From Arthrobacter globiformis (lineage in GTDB: Bacteria > Actinomycetota > Actinomycetes > Actinomycetales > Micrococcaceae): a DNA stretch of 64,000 nt. This document shows, one piece after another, positions 56,841 through 64,000 of the stretch. The DNA is taken from the NCBI RefSeq assembly GCF_030815865.1, contig NZ_JAUSXI010000001.1, forward strand, positions 1,798,001 to 1,862,000, given 5' to 3'. How positions within the stretch are numbered: the stretch's first letter is position 1; each line of letters starts with the position of its first letter. A program made the position numbers and the translations under genes. Under the pieces are notes generated by a model. That model did no database searches and was not told where the DNA came from. It saw only the letters and a program-made list of their open reading frames with translations.

Positions 56841-57959
56841 ATGGCATCAACGTATGACGTAGTCATTGTGGGCGGCGGGGTTGCCGGGCTGTCCCTGGCC
56901 TCCGCGCTGGCCGGCAAATGCACCGTGGCCCTCGTGGAGGCGGAGCAGCAGTTGGCGTACCACACGTCGTCGCGCTCGGCCCGGCAGCTCATCCCCAGCT
57001 ACGGTCCGCCCGTAGTGCAGGAACTTACCGTCCGCACCCTCGAACTGATTGCGGCCGAGGATGCCCAACGTCCTGAGCCCGTGCTCTCCCCGCGGAGCTT
57101 TCTGCTGATCGGGGACGAAGAATCCGTCCGGGCCGAGGCCAGCGGGCAAATGCGCCGGGTCAGCCACGGTGAAGCGCTTGGACTCTGCCCGGCCCTGAAA
57201 CCGGAGTCCTTCTCCGCCGCCGGCCTGGACACCGGGTCCTTCGGCTGCAATGCCCCGGTGCTTCTGGAAGGACACAGGGCGCGTGCCGAGGCTGCCGGCG
57301 TGGACATCATCACCGGCGCCCGCGTCCACTCAGCGCAGCGGCTGGGATCCGGCTGGGAGATCGGCGCCGGGCAGGAAGGCTTCTCCGCCGGCGTTCTGGT
57401 CAACGCGGCCGGCGCCTGGGCGGACGAGCTGGCGGTGCTGAGCGGTGTCGAGAAGATCGGCCTGCAGCCGTACCGGCGCACGGCGGCGATTGTCGGCGTC
57501 GACCATCCGCTGCCGGAAGGCAGCCCCATGGTGGCCGCCGCCGACGACTCCTTCTACTTCCGCAAGGAAGGCAGCGACGTGCTGATCTCGCCGTCGGAAC
57601 ACGTGGCCAGCCCGGCGGAGGACGCACGTCCCCGTCCCGGGGACGTGGAGCGGCTTATCTCCCGGCTCAATACCCTGACGACGCTGGGGATCGGACCCGT
57701 CCGGACGGCGTGGACCGGCCTGCGCACTGAGGCGGCCGACGGCGTTCCGGTCGTGGGGTTCGACGCCGAGGCCCGCGGGTTCTTCTGGCTCGCCGGCCAG
57801 GGCGGCTACGGGTTCCAGACGTCGTCCGGAATCGCGGAACTGGCCGCTGCCCAGATCCTGGCGGGGCAGGACGCCGGTGCCGGGCAGGGCGCCGGCGTTG
57901 GTCCGGTATCCCGGACGGAGGATGCGCTGGCTGCGACGCGCTGGTCCATCCGGCGCTGA
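56841..57959 (+). CDS. FAD-dependent amine/D-amino-acid oxidoreductase (DAO family)
   Basis: 372 residues. N-terminal FAD-binding DVVIVGGGVAGLSLASAL, SARQLIPSYGPP substrate-side segment, VNAAGAWADELA and the C-terminal FAD motif FFWLAGQGGYGFQTS. Oxidises an amino acid or N-methyl amine; substrate unknown. The context of threonine and glycine breakdown suggests an amino-acid catabolic role. A -10-like AAAGAT ends 7 bases before the ATG, so possibly leaderless. Confidence 0.88.
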   Translation: MASTYDVVIVGGGVAGLSLASALAGKCTVALVEAEQQLAYHTSSRSARQLIPSYGPPVVQELTVRTLELIAAEDAQRPEPVLSPRSFLLIGDEESVRAEASGQMRRVSHGEALGLCPALKPESFSAAGLDTGSFGCNAPVLLEGHRARAEAAGVDIITGARVHSAQRLGSGWEIGAGQEGFSAGVLVNAAGAWADELAVLSGVEKIGLQPYRRTAAIVGVDHPLPEGSPMVAAADDSFYFRKEGSDVLISPSEHVASPAEDARPRPGDVERLISRLNTLTTLGIGPVRTAWTGLRTEAADGVPVVGFDAEARGFFWLAGQGGYGFQTSSGIAELAAAQILAGQDAGAGQGAGVGPVSRTEDALAATRWSIRR

Positions 57960-57970
57960 AGAATGGAACC

Positions 57971-59182
57971 ATGAGCACCCTGATCACCAATATCGCCGAA
58001 CTGATGACCCAGGACGCGGAACACCGTGTCCTCAAGGATGCGGCAGTGGTGATCGAGGCTGAACGCATCTCCTGGATTGGCCAGGCGTCCGCCGCCCCGG
58101 CTGCCGACGACGCCGTGGACGCGGGCGGGCGCGCCGTGCTGCCCGGCTGGGTAGACTCACACACGCACCTCATTTTCGCGGGCGACCGTACGGCGGAGTT
58201 CGAGGCCCGGATGGCAGGGGAGGAGTACAGCGCCGGCGGCATCGCCGTCACCACTGAAGCCACCCGGAACACCGGGGACTACGACCTCACGCGGCTGGCC
58301 CAGGGCCGCGCCGCCGAAGCAGTATCGCAGGGCACCACGTACCTGGAGACGAAAACCGGCTACGGCCTGGACGTCGAGCAGGAGGCCAGGAGTGCGCGGA
58401 TCGCCTCGACAGTAGCGGACGAGGTCACCTATCTGGGCGCCCACCTGGTGCCGGCCGGGATTGATGCGGATGAGTACACGAAACTTGTCTGCGGTCCGAT
58501 GCTGGACGCGGCCCGCCCCTATGTAACGTGGGCCGACGTGTTCTGCGAACGGGGCGCCTTTTCGGCGGAGCAGTCCCGTGCCGTGCTGCAGGCCTGCCGC
58601 GACGCCGGCCTGGGGCTGCGGGTGCACGGCAACCAGCTGGGGCACGGCCCCGGTGTCCGCCTCGCGGTGGAGTTCGGCGCGGCGAGCGTGGACCACGTCA
58701 ACTATCTTTCGGAGCCGGACATCGCAGATCTCGCCGCCGGCTGGTCGGGCTGGGATGCCGCCGCAGGAACGGGCGGGCGGGGAACGGTGGCCACCTGCCT
58801 GCCGGCCTGCGACCTCTCCACCCGCCAGCCGCTGGCGCCCGGCCGGAAGCTCCTGGACGCCGGCGTGCCCGTGGCGCTCGCGTCCAACTGCAACCCCGGC
58901 ACGTCCTACACGAGTTCCATGGCGTTCTGCGTCACCACCGCGGTCCTGCAGATGGGACTGAGTGTCCATGAGGCCGTCCGGGCGGCGACGTACGGCGGCG
59001 CCCTGGCGCTCCAGCGCGAGTCCGGTAACGACGTCGACGGCGAACGCGCGGTGGGCTCCATCGCCGTCGGACACCGGGCAGACCTGCACGTCCTCAACGC
59101 CCCGTCCGCCACCCACCTCGCCTACCGCCCCGGCATGCCGCTGACCCACGCGGTTTGGCGTGCAGGGGTGCGGGCGCGGTAA
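57971..59182 (+). CDS. hutI: Imidazolonepropionase
   Basis: Third step of histidine breakdown: hydrolyses imidazolone-5-propionate to N-formimino-glutamate. 403 residues of the amidohydrolase superfamily. Metal motif DSHTHLIFAGDR, then EYSAGGI, TYLETKTGYGL, LRVHGNQLGHGPG and SNCNPGTSYTSSM, all typical of HutI. No hutH, hutU or other hut gene lies next to it in this window, so it is either separated from its pathway or part of a scattered hut set. 11 bases after the FAD gene, so probably co-transcribed with it. Confidence 0.92.
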   Translation: MSTLITNIAELMTQDAEHRVLKDAAVVIEAERISWIGQASAAPAADDAVDAGGRAVLPGWVDSHTHLIFAGDRTAEFEARMAGEEYSAGGIAVTTEATRNTGDYDLTRLAQGRAAEAVSQGTTYLETKTGYGLDVEQEARSARIASTVADEVTYLGAHLVPAGIDADEYTKLVCGPMLDAARPYVTWADVFCERGAFSAEQSRAVLQACRDAGLGLRVHGNQLGHGPGVRLAVEFGAASVDHVNYLSEPDIADLAAGWSGWDAAAGTGGRGTVATCLPACDLSTRQPLAPGRKLLDAGVPVALASNCNPGTSYTSSMAFCVTTAVLQMGLSVHEAVRAATYGGALALQRESGNDVDGERAVGSIAVGHRADLHVLNAPSATHLAYRPGMPLTHAVWRAGVRAR

Positions 59183-59239
59183 TGTCAGGCGGTGCCGTTA
59201 CTCGCCGGTGATGACGCAAGATGATCGTTAGGGGTCTGA

Positions 59240-59270
59240 TATAATCAAGAAACGTCATTTTCGTGACGTT
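59240..59270 (+). promoter_or_regulatory. Promoter and operator of the DeoR gene
   Basis: A perfect -10 TATAAT (59240-59245) is followed by the inverted repeat AACGTCA-N6-TGACGTT (59251-59270), overlapping the expected start of transcription. Fits autorepression by the DeoR protein. Confidence 0.65.
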
Positions 59271-59291
59271 TTGGATCTTGAAAGGCCCTGC

Positions 59292-60080
59292 ATGACCCGC
59301 ACCGACCGACTGACGGCCATCCTTGATCTCCTTGCCGGGACCGGCCAGGTGGAAGTCGAGGAGATCGTCACCCGGCTCGGCGTGTCACCGGCAACCGCCC
59401 GGCGTGACCTGGACAGCCTGGCCAAGCGGCGGCTGCTGACGCGGACCCGCGGCGGCGCCACCACCGGCGCCCTGGCCTATGACCTTCCCGGCAGGTACAA
59501 CCGGGACGACCACGCCGTGGCCAAGCAGGAGATCGCCCTGGCCGCCTCGGCGCTCATCGCCCCGGGCATGGTCATCGGCCTGTGCGGCGGCACCACGAGC
59601 ACCGCCCTGGCGCAGATCCTGGCCACCCGCGAGGACCTCAACTCGCCGTCGAACCAGCCCACCCTGACCGTGGTCACCAACGCCATCAACATCGCCTCGC
59701 AGCTTGCCGTCCGGCCCAACATCAAGGTGATGGTGACCGGCGGCATCCTCAACACGCGGTCCTATGAACTCGTGGGGCCGTACACTGACATCATCATGCA
59801 GAAGGTGGTGCTGGACATCGCCTTCATCGGGGTCAACGGCGTCGACGCCGAGGTAGGGCCCACCAACACCGGCGAGGCGGAGGCAACGGTCAACGCCTTG
59901 CTGGCCAGCCGCGCCAGTGAGTCCTATGTCATCGCGGACTCCTCGAAGGTGGGCCGCCGGGCGTTCGCCACCATGGACGGCTACAAGTTCACCCGGCTCA
60001 TCACCGACTCGGGCATCTCCGCGGCGGACAAGGCCGCGTTCGAAGCCCGCGGCACCGAAGTGCTGGTGGCCGGCGCCTAG
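59292..60080 (+). CDS. DeoR/GlpR-family transcriptional regulator
   Basis: 262 residues. N-terminal helix-turn-helix (RLTAILDLLAGTGQVEVEEI ... SPATARRDLDSLAKRRLL) followed by RTRGGA and a sugar-phosphate-binding domain (VTGGILNTRSYELVGPYTD, DIAFIGVNGVD). ATG 59292 is preferred over an upstream in-frame start because GAAAGG precedes it and the operator lies outside. No sugar operon is adjacent; its stop overlaps the convergent phosphatase gene by 4 bases. Confidence 0.9.
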   Translation: MTRTDRLTAILDLLAGTGQVEVEEIVTRLGVSPATARRDLDSLAKRRLLTRTRGGATTGALAYDLPGRYNRDDHAVAKQEIALAASALIAPGMVIGLCGGTTSTALAQILATREDLNSPSNQPTLTVVTNAINIASQLAVRPNIKVMVTGGILNTRSYELVGPYTDIIMQKVVLDIAFIGVNGVDAEVGPTNTGEAEATVNALLASRASESYVIADSSKVGRRAFATMDGYKFTRLITDSGISAADKAAFEARGTEVLVAGA

Positions 60081-60757
60081 AAGATCACCGGGGGGGCGTC
60101 CAGCACCGTTTCGTCCACCCTCCGGTCCACCCACTGCGTGAACGGTGTGTCGAGTTCGTACTTGCCCAAACCGTTGCGCACCAGCATGCGGACCTCGGCG
60201 TTTTCGGGGTTGTTCAGCGACTCGAAGTATTCCACGGACCAGTGGAACCAGCGCATGCAGAACAGGCGCATGGTCAGCCCGTGCGTGACCAGCAGGGCGT
60301 TGGGGGAGTAGTCCGGCTTGGACCAGTGCCGGTACAGGGTCTCCATGAACGAGGAGATCCGGTCGTAGACGTCGGAGCCGGACTCGCCCTCCCGGAAGCG
60401 GTAAAAGAAGTGGCCGTAGGCGTTGCGGAGTTCCTTTTGGTCCTCGATGTCGCCGGAGATCTGGAAGTTGGCCCAGTCCTGTTCGCGCAGCCGCGGCTCC
60501 TCGATCACCCGCTCCGTCAGGGGGCCTAGATTCAGCGCCTCGAGGGTCTGGTGGGCGCGCAGGTACGGTGAGACGTAGACGCTTACCTGCCGCCCGTCCA
60601 GCTCGCGCCGGATGCGTTCCCCGGCGGCCTTCGCCTGCTCCAGTCCAAGCTCCGTCAGCGGAATCCGGTAGTCGGGCACCCTGTTGTAGATGGAGGTATC
60701 CGCGTTGGCCGCCGACTGGCCGTGCCGGATCATGATGATTTTCCCGGGAGCGCTCAT
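60077..60757 (-). CDS. Histidine phosphatase (phosphoglycerate mutase-like) family protein
   Basis: 226 residues. Catalytic IIMIRHGQS (His12), a second Arg in SPYLRAHQT and the second His in LLVTHGLTMR. The broad-specificity phosphatase branch is likelier than glycolytic mutase because the mutase-specific segments are absent. ATG 60755-60757; an upstream extension is not convincing. Convergent with the DeoR gene. Confidence 0.9.
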   Translation of the reverse strand: MSAPGKIIMIRHGQSAANADTSIYNRVPDYRIPLTELGLEQAKAAGERIRRELDGRQVSVYVSPYLRAHQTLEALNLGPLTERVIEEPRLREQDWANFQISGDIEDQKELRNAYGHFFYRFREGESGSDVYDRISSFMETLYRHWSKPDYSPNALLVTHGLTMRLFCMRWFHWSVEYFESLNNPENAEVRMLVRNGLGKYELDTPFTQWVDRRVDETVLDAPPVIF

Positions 60758-60844
60758 AGTTTCCCAGCATAGGGTCAGCCCGCGATCGGACAGGAATCGA
60801 CTGGCTGACAGGAAAGTACCAGCAGGTGCAGGCAAGATAGGAAC

Positions 60845-61624
60845 ATGTTGGTTCCCTCCCGCCGTCGGCTGCGGTTCGAAGTCTGGATTGTCCTTGGTCT
60901 CTCGCTCGGCCAGTCCGCCGTCTACTCCGTGGTGCAGCTGCTGGACAAAATGAGCCGGGCACCGCTGGCACAGGGGACCTCCACGCTGAACAGGTCGCAA
61001 AGCACCCGCGAGTACTTCGACCTGACCTACCAGCTGCTGGACATCATCTTTGCCCTGGTGCCGGTCCTGCTGGTGATCTTCTTCCTGACCGACCAGCGCC
61101 AGGCGAAACCGGGGTCAGGGCACGACGCCGGTTCCGCGTTCCGGAAGCTGGGATTCAACTTTGCCCGGCCGGGCAAGGACCTGCTGCAGGGGCTCGGGCT
61201 GGCCGCCCTGATCGGGATCCCCTCGCTCGGCCTCTACGCCGCCGGACGTGCCCTGGGCATCACGACCGCGATCATCCCCAGCGGTCTGGACGCCTACTGG
61301 TGGACGGTGCCAGTGCTGATACTGTCCGCCCTGCGCCACGCGATCGTGGAGGAAGTCATTGTGGTGGGCTACCTTCTAGACCGGTTCGGCAAATTCGGCT
61401 GGTCCGTGCCCCTGGCGATCTTTGTGTCCTCAATGCTCCGTGGCAGCTACCACCTGTACCAGGGCTTCGGACCCTTCATCGGAAACGCCATCATGGGCGT
61501 GGTCTTCGCCTGGATCTACACCAGGACCCGCCGGGTGATGCCGCTCGTCATTGCGCACGCCCTGCTGGACATCGTCGCGTTCGTCGGGTTCAGCCTGTTC
61601 GGCAAAGCGGTCGGCCTGGGGTAG
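60845..61624 (+). CDS. CPBP family intramembrane glutamic protease
   Basis: 259 residues with about seven membrane helices. The Abi/CAAX-protease motifs are present: ALRHAIVEEVIVVGYLLDRF (Glu-Glu...), SSMLRGSYHLYQG (Arg...His) and VIAHALLDI (His). Substrate unknown; family members include prenyl-protein proteases and bacteriocin-immunity proteins. Probably leaderless (CAAGAT -10, 6 bases before the ATG). Confidence 0.9.
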   Translation: MLVPSRRRLRFEVWIVLGLSLGQSAVYSVVQLLDKMSRAPLAQGTSTLNRSQSTREYFDLTYQLLDIIFALVPVLLVIFFLTDQRQAKPGSGHDAGSAFRKLGFNFARPGKDLLQGLGLAALIGIPSLGLYAAGRALGITTAIIPSGLDAYWWTVPVLILSALRHAIVEEVIVVGYLLDRFGKFGWSVPLAIFVSSMLRGSYHLYQGFGPFIGNAIMGVVFAWIYTRTRRVMPLVIAHALLDIVAFVGFSLFGKAVGLG

Positions 61625-61694
61625 TCGGCCTGGGGTAGGGATCAGCCATTCGGCAAGGCCGATGTGCCGGGCCAGCGCCGGCCCTTAAAAGTGA

Positions 61695-61746
61695 TTCGGC
61701 CGCCATCGGCGGGTGACGTCATTGGCACCCGCTGATGGCGGCCGAA
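61695..61746. terminator. Bidirectional terminator palindrome
   Basis: 21-bp arms (TTCGGCCGCCATC core; 61695-61715 and 61726-61746) with one G-T pair and a 10-base loop, between the convergent CPBP and VOC genes. Confidence 0.75.
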
Positions 61747-61765
61747 GTGAAGGGCAGAAAGTGCG

Positions 61766-62398
61766 TCAGATGGTGACGGCGCCCGCTGCGGTTTCGAACG
61801 TGACCGAGAGGATGCCCGGGGTTCCGTGCGGGGCGACCCAGTTCACGGCGACGTCCTCCAGCGGCCTTTCGACGGGCTCGCCGAGCCACTCGGTCACGCG
61901 CTCGGCAGAGCCCGCGATCGTGAGGCTGGACATCTTCACATTGCTGTCATAGGCGTTGGACGGGTGCAGTTCCGCATCACCCTCCCACTTCAGCATGTAG
62001 GGGACCTGCGGGTCCGCGATCAGGCCCAGGATGCCGATCTGCTTCCAGACAAGCTCCCGGCCGTCGGGGAACTTGCGGTTGCCGTTGACTGCGGAGCGGC
62101 CCAGGCGTTCCTCGAAGGGGGCTAGGTCATCAACTTCGACGCACCAGCCCATCCAGCCGCCGCCCGCCGCGGACCGGGCCCGGACGGCCTGGCCAAACGG
62201 CGCCTTGTCCGACGCCGGGTGGTCCAGGACCTCAACGACCTCAAGGTATTTGTGTCCGGCCAAGGGAATAATCATGTTCCGGGTCCCAAACCGGGGGTGC
62301 ACTCCGCCCTTTACGGCTTCGACGCCGAGGGCAGAGGAGATACGTTCGGTGGTGGCCGCGAGGCCATCGTGTTCACAGGCGTAAGAGACGTGATCCAT
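61766..62398 (-). CDS. VOC/glyoxalase-like domain protein
   Basis: 210 residues of the vicinal-oxygen-chelate fold (Glyoxalase_3-like): MDHVSYACEHDGLAATTERI with first metal-ligand His, GTRNMIIPLAGHKYLEVVEV, and later LKWEGDAELHP. Reaction unknown. ATG at 62396-62398 has GAGGG at a better distance than ATG 62402-62404 two codons earlier. A much longer upstream frame crosses the riboswitch and is not real. Confidence 0.85.
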   Translation of the reverse strand: MDHVSYACEHDGLAATTERISSALGVEAVKGGVHPRFGTRNMIIPLAGHKYLEVVEVLDHPASDKAPFGQAVRARSAAGGGWMGWCVEVDDLAPFEERLGRSAVNGNRKFPDGRELVWKQIGILGLIADPQVPYMLKWEGDAELHPSNAYDSNVKMSSLTIAGSAERVTEWLGEPVERPLEDVAVNWVAPHGTPGILSVTFETAAGAVTI

Positions 62399-62419
62399 GC
62401 GCATGCCCTCATCTTGGCA

Positions 62420-62495
62420 CTTTGTGACGGGGCTCTCAGCTAAGGGTTGCCTAACCTCGCGAAAAGCCCATACTTTGAAGAAGTTCGTCACAAAG
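62420..62495. repeat. Separated inverted repeat upstream of riboswitch 1
   Basis: CTTTGTGACG (62420-62429) and CGTCACAAAG (62486-62495), perfect 10-bp arms 56 bases apart, in the divergent region between the VOC gene and the metY leader. May be two binding sites of one regulator in opposite orientation. Otherwise nothing is recognised here. Confidence 0.4.
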
Positions 62496-62530
62496 CTGTG
62501 CGCGTAACAGTCCCATTCCTGCGCTGATCG

Positions 62531-62610
62531 CAGGTCATGAGTGCCAACGAACAAAGCCCCGGCTCGCTGGCCGCAACCCTTCAACCGCGGTGGGGTGCCC
62601 CGGGTGAAGA
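62531..62610 (+). ncRNA. SAM-IV riboswitch, 3' side of P1 lost (orphan leader of metY remnant)
   Basis: Matches the SAM-IV aptamer in order: CAGGTCATGAGTGCCAACG, GCCCCGGCTCGCTGG, CCGCGGTGGGGTGCCCCGG, GGTGAAGA. The 5' P1 strand CAGGTC is intact, but where GACCTG should follow, the sequence reads AAACGCACG. The closing helix is therefore missing, exactly where the metY scrap begins. S-adenosylmethionine sensing is known for the family; this copy is probably non-functional. Confidence 0.85.
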
Positions 62611-62624
62611 AACGCACGCCATCA

Positions 62625-62809
62625 CACATTGGCGACGTCCGCTCCCTGGTCATCCACCCGGCGTCGACCACGCACAGCCAGCTCACGCCGGAGCAGCCGG
62701 ACGTGGCCGGGTTTGCCCCGGCCACGTCCGGCTGTCTGTGGGCCCGGAGCACATCAATGACATCCTGGCCGACCACGACGCCGGCTCCCGCGCGGCAAAA
62801 GGCGCATGA
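62625..62809 (+). pseudogene. metY: C-terminal remnant of metY (O-acetylhomoserine sulfhydrylase)
   Basis: About 60 codons of a MetY C-terminus. One frame reads HIGDVRSLVIHPASTTHSQL, then after a one-base loss near the GGG at 62709-62711 the match continues in the next frame as PGHVRLSVGPEHINDILAD, to a stop at 62807-62809. The N-terminal about 85% of the gene, the ribosome site and the riboswitch P1 3' strand are missing, as expected from one deletion joining about 62610 to the metY 3' end, plus later decay. Intact MetY would use the O-acetylhomoserine made by the downstream MetX. Confidence 0.85.
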
Positions 62810-62825
62810 CTTTCCCGCGCTACCG

Positions 62826-62863
62826 GTGTGACTCCCGTCCCGTGAGGGGGCCGGGAGTCACAC
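62826..62863 (+). terminator. Terminator hairpin after the metY remnant
   Basis: Perfect 12-bp stem GTGTGACTCCCG / CGGGAGTCACAC with a 14-base loop, 17 bases past the remnant's stop; probably the original metY terminator. The metX riboswitch follows. Confidence 0.65.
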
Positions 62864-62912
62864 AGCCGTCACATTCTTCGCGCAGCCGTCCGACTATTTC
62901 GTAAACTTGCAA

Positions 62913-62994
62913 CAGGTCATGAGTGCCAGCGACAGCCCCGGCTTGCTGGCCGGCAACCCTCCTTCCGCGGTGGGGTGCCCCGGGTGAGGACCTG
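62913..62994 (+). ncRNA. SAM-IV riboswitch controlling metX
   Basis: Complete aptamer: P1 CAGGTC (62913-62918) pairs with GACCTG (62989-62994); between them ATGAGTGCCAGCGA, GCCCCGGCTTGCTGG, CCGCGGTGGGGTGCCCCGG. A 9-bp hairpin (62995-63019) directly follows and precedes the AGAAGAGG ribosome site by about 10 bases; no T-run, so control of translation is more likely than termination. Expected to lower metX expression when SAM is abundant. Confidence 0.92.
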
Positions 62995-63042
62995 GCCTGC
63001 CGGACAGCTGCCGGCGGGCAAGCGCGTAGAAGAGGTTTACCT

Positions 63043-64000
63043 ATGACGATTTCTGTCAGCACCGACGTTCCGGCCAGCAAGGCTCCGCAAGGCACGGCTG
63101 CGGGCGGCACCGTTTCGGACGGCACTGTTCCCGACGGCCGTATCCCCGATGGCCGAGTTCCCGACGGCTCTGTCCAGCACCTCAACATCGGCAGCCTGGA
63201 ACTTGAGGCCGGGGGATTCCTGCCGGACGTGACCCTGGCCTACGAAACCTGGGGAACGCTCAACGAGGACGGCTCCAACGCCATCCTCGTTCAGCATGCC
63301 CTCACCGGGGACACGCACGTGACCCGGGGCGGCGCGGGGACTGAAGAAGGCTGGTGGGAACAGCTCGCCGGGCCGGGTGCGCCGGCGGACACCGACAGGT
63401 TCTTCGTCATCTCCATCAACATCCTGGGCGGCTGCTACGGGTCCACCGGGCCGTCGTCGGCCGCTCCGGACGGCAAGCCCTGGGGTTCACGCTTTCCGCT
63501 GGTGACGCTGAGGGACTCCACCGTGGCCGAGGCGCGGCTGGCTGACCGGGTCGGCATCAGCAGCTGGCACGCCGTGGTGGGCGGCTCCATGGGCGGGGCA
63601 CGCGCCCTCGAATGGGCAGTCACTTTCCCGGAGCGGGTGCGCCGCTGCGGTGTCATCTCCGTCGGCGCCAGGAGCACGGCCGAACAAATCGCCTTCGCCC
63701 AGGCGCAGACGCTTGCCATCCGGCAGGACCGCCACTTCAACGGCGGTGACTACTACGGCGGACCGGAGCCCGCGGATGGCCTGGCGCTCGCACGGCGGAT
63801 TGCACACATCACCTACAGGTCTGCCTATGAACTCGATTTCCGTTTCGGCAGGAACGCCCAGGCCGCTGAAGAGCCGCTGCAGGCTGATGCCCTGGCGGGC
63901 CGCGGCCGCTACCAGGTGGAGAGCTACCTCGACCACCAGGGCAACAAGCTGGTCCGGCGCTTCGACGCCAACAGCTACATCGCCCTGACGGAAGCACTCA
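63043..64000 (+). CDS. metX: Homoserine O-acetyltransferase (3' end outside window)
   Basis: Activates homoserine with acetyl-CoA for methionine synthesis. 319 codons present of about 370-390. Alpha/beta-hydrolase fold: substrate loop QHALTGDTHV, NILGGCYGSTGPSS, nucleophile elbow VVGGSMGGARALEW (Ser182). The catalytic Asp/His lie beyond the edge. ATG 63043 has AGAAGAGG 7 bases upstream. The N-terminus carries an extra stretch of about 45 residues containing four DG-x-[VI]-[PS]-like repeats before the normal domain start near LEAGGFLPDVTLAYETWG. Riboswitch-controlled. Its usual partner metY is only a remnant here. Confidence 0.95.
   Translation, partial: MTISVSTDVPASKAPQGTAAGGTVSDGTVPDGRIPDGRVPDGSVQHLNIGSLELEAGGFLPDVTLAYETWGTLNEDGSNAILVQHALTGDTHVTRGGAGTEEGWWEQLAGPGAPADTDRFFVISINILGGCYGSTGPSSAAPDGKPWGSRFPLVTLRDSTVAEARLADRVGISSWHAVVGGSMGGARALEWAVTFPERVRRCGVISVGARSTAEQIAFAQAQTLAIRQDRHFNGGDYYGGPEPADGLALARRIAHITYRSAYELDFRFGRNAQAAEEPLQADALAGRGRYQVESYLDHQGNKLVRRFDANSYIALTEAL
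63109..63168 (+). repeat. Four 15-base tandem repeats in the metX N-terminus
   Basis: Units near ACTGTTCCCGACGGC, encoding TVSDG-TVPDG-RIPDG-RVPDG. In frame and partly degenerate; lies in a probably disordered leader of the protein. Confidence 0.8.

Noticed and set aside
62541..62831. 96-codon plus-strand frame across riboswitch 1
   Set aside because: Its N-terminal part is translated aptamer RNA and its end is out of frame with metY; it is not a gene.

Overview
The window is a high-GC actinobacterial chromosome segment. Many genes begin with GTG, and several start only 6-7 bases after a TAnnnT-like -10 box (leaderless promoters). The alpha/beta/epsilon acyl-CoA carboxylase, SAM-IV riboswitches, a DUF222-HNH protein and the overall gene content point to the Micrococcaceae (Arthrobacter/Pseudarthrobacter type). 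The genus is an inference from content. I see no transposase, phage gene, tRNA, rRNA or CRISPR array.

Layout: (1) 1-16451 is housekeeping and transport: acyl-CoA carboxylase alpha chain (cut by the left edge), maf, an MMPL exporter with its TetR regulator, a small secreted protein, a frameshifted alpha/beta hydrolase, a dicarboxylate/amino-acid symporter, a DUF885 metalloprotein, carboxylase epsilon and beta chains, an SDR, birA, a PH-domain membrane protein and a class III nucleotidyl cyclase. (2) 16536-39346 is a large same-strand cluster: a 2034-residue membrane-anchored Ig/FN3 protein, a MoxR ATPase, a DUF58 protein, a transglutaminase-like membrane protein that has lost its catalytic Cys, a zinc-ribbon/RDD/FHA protein, a PP2C phosphatase, a second FHA protein (split by a one-base frameshift), a Ser/Thr kinase, an FHA-like/winged-helix protein, a three-domain FHA-FtsK/EssC-type ATPase and a Pro/Ala-rich anchored protein. 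(3) 39475-53352 holds ligA, an inositol-phosphatase-like gene, GNAT, RidA, DUF222-HNH, a citrate-type two-component system divergent from a CitMHS transporter, and gatCAB. (4) 53446-61624 holds a LysR regulator divergent from tdh-kbl (threonine breakdown), an FAD amine oxidoreductase, hutI, a DeoR regulator, a histidine phosphatase and a CPBP protease. (5) 61766-64000 holds a VOC protein and two SAM-IV riboswitches. The first riboswitch is now fused to a frameshifted C-terminal scrap of metY; the second precedes metX, which runs off the right edge.

The central cluster is the most interesting part. Most junctions overlap by 4 bases (GTGA/ATGA), so the proteins are probably made together. A kinase, a phosphatase and three or four FHA-type phosphothreonine readers surround a MoxR/DUF58/transglutaminase-like membrane module, a giant exported protein and an EssC-like translocation ATPase. 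It resembles the kinase-FN3-AAA-DUF58-transglutaminase-PP2C (PFNA) cluster of bifidobacteria, with an EssC-like motor included. No WXG100, EccB, EccD or mycosin gene accompanies it. I infer a phosphorylation-controlled export or envelope-assembly machine; this is not demonstrated by the sequence.

Two genes carry apparent one-base insertions in runs of five G, which may be real mutations or assembly errors. Long stem-forming palindromes sit at many gene ends and probably act as terminators, often in both directions.
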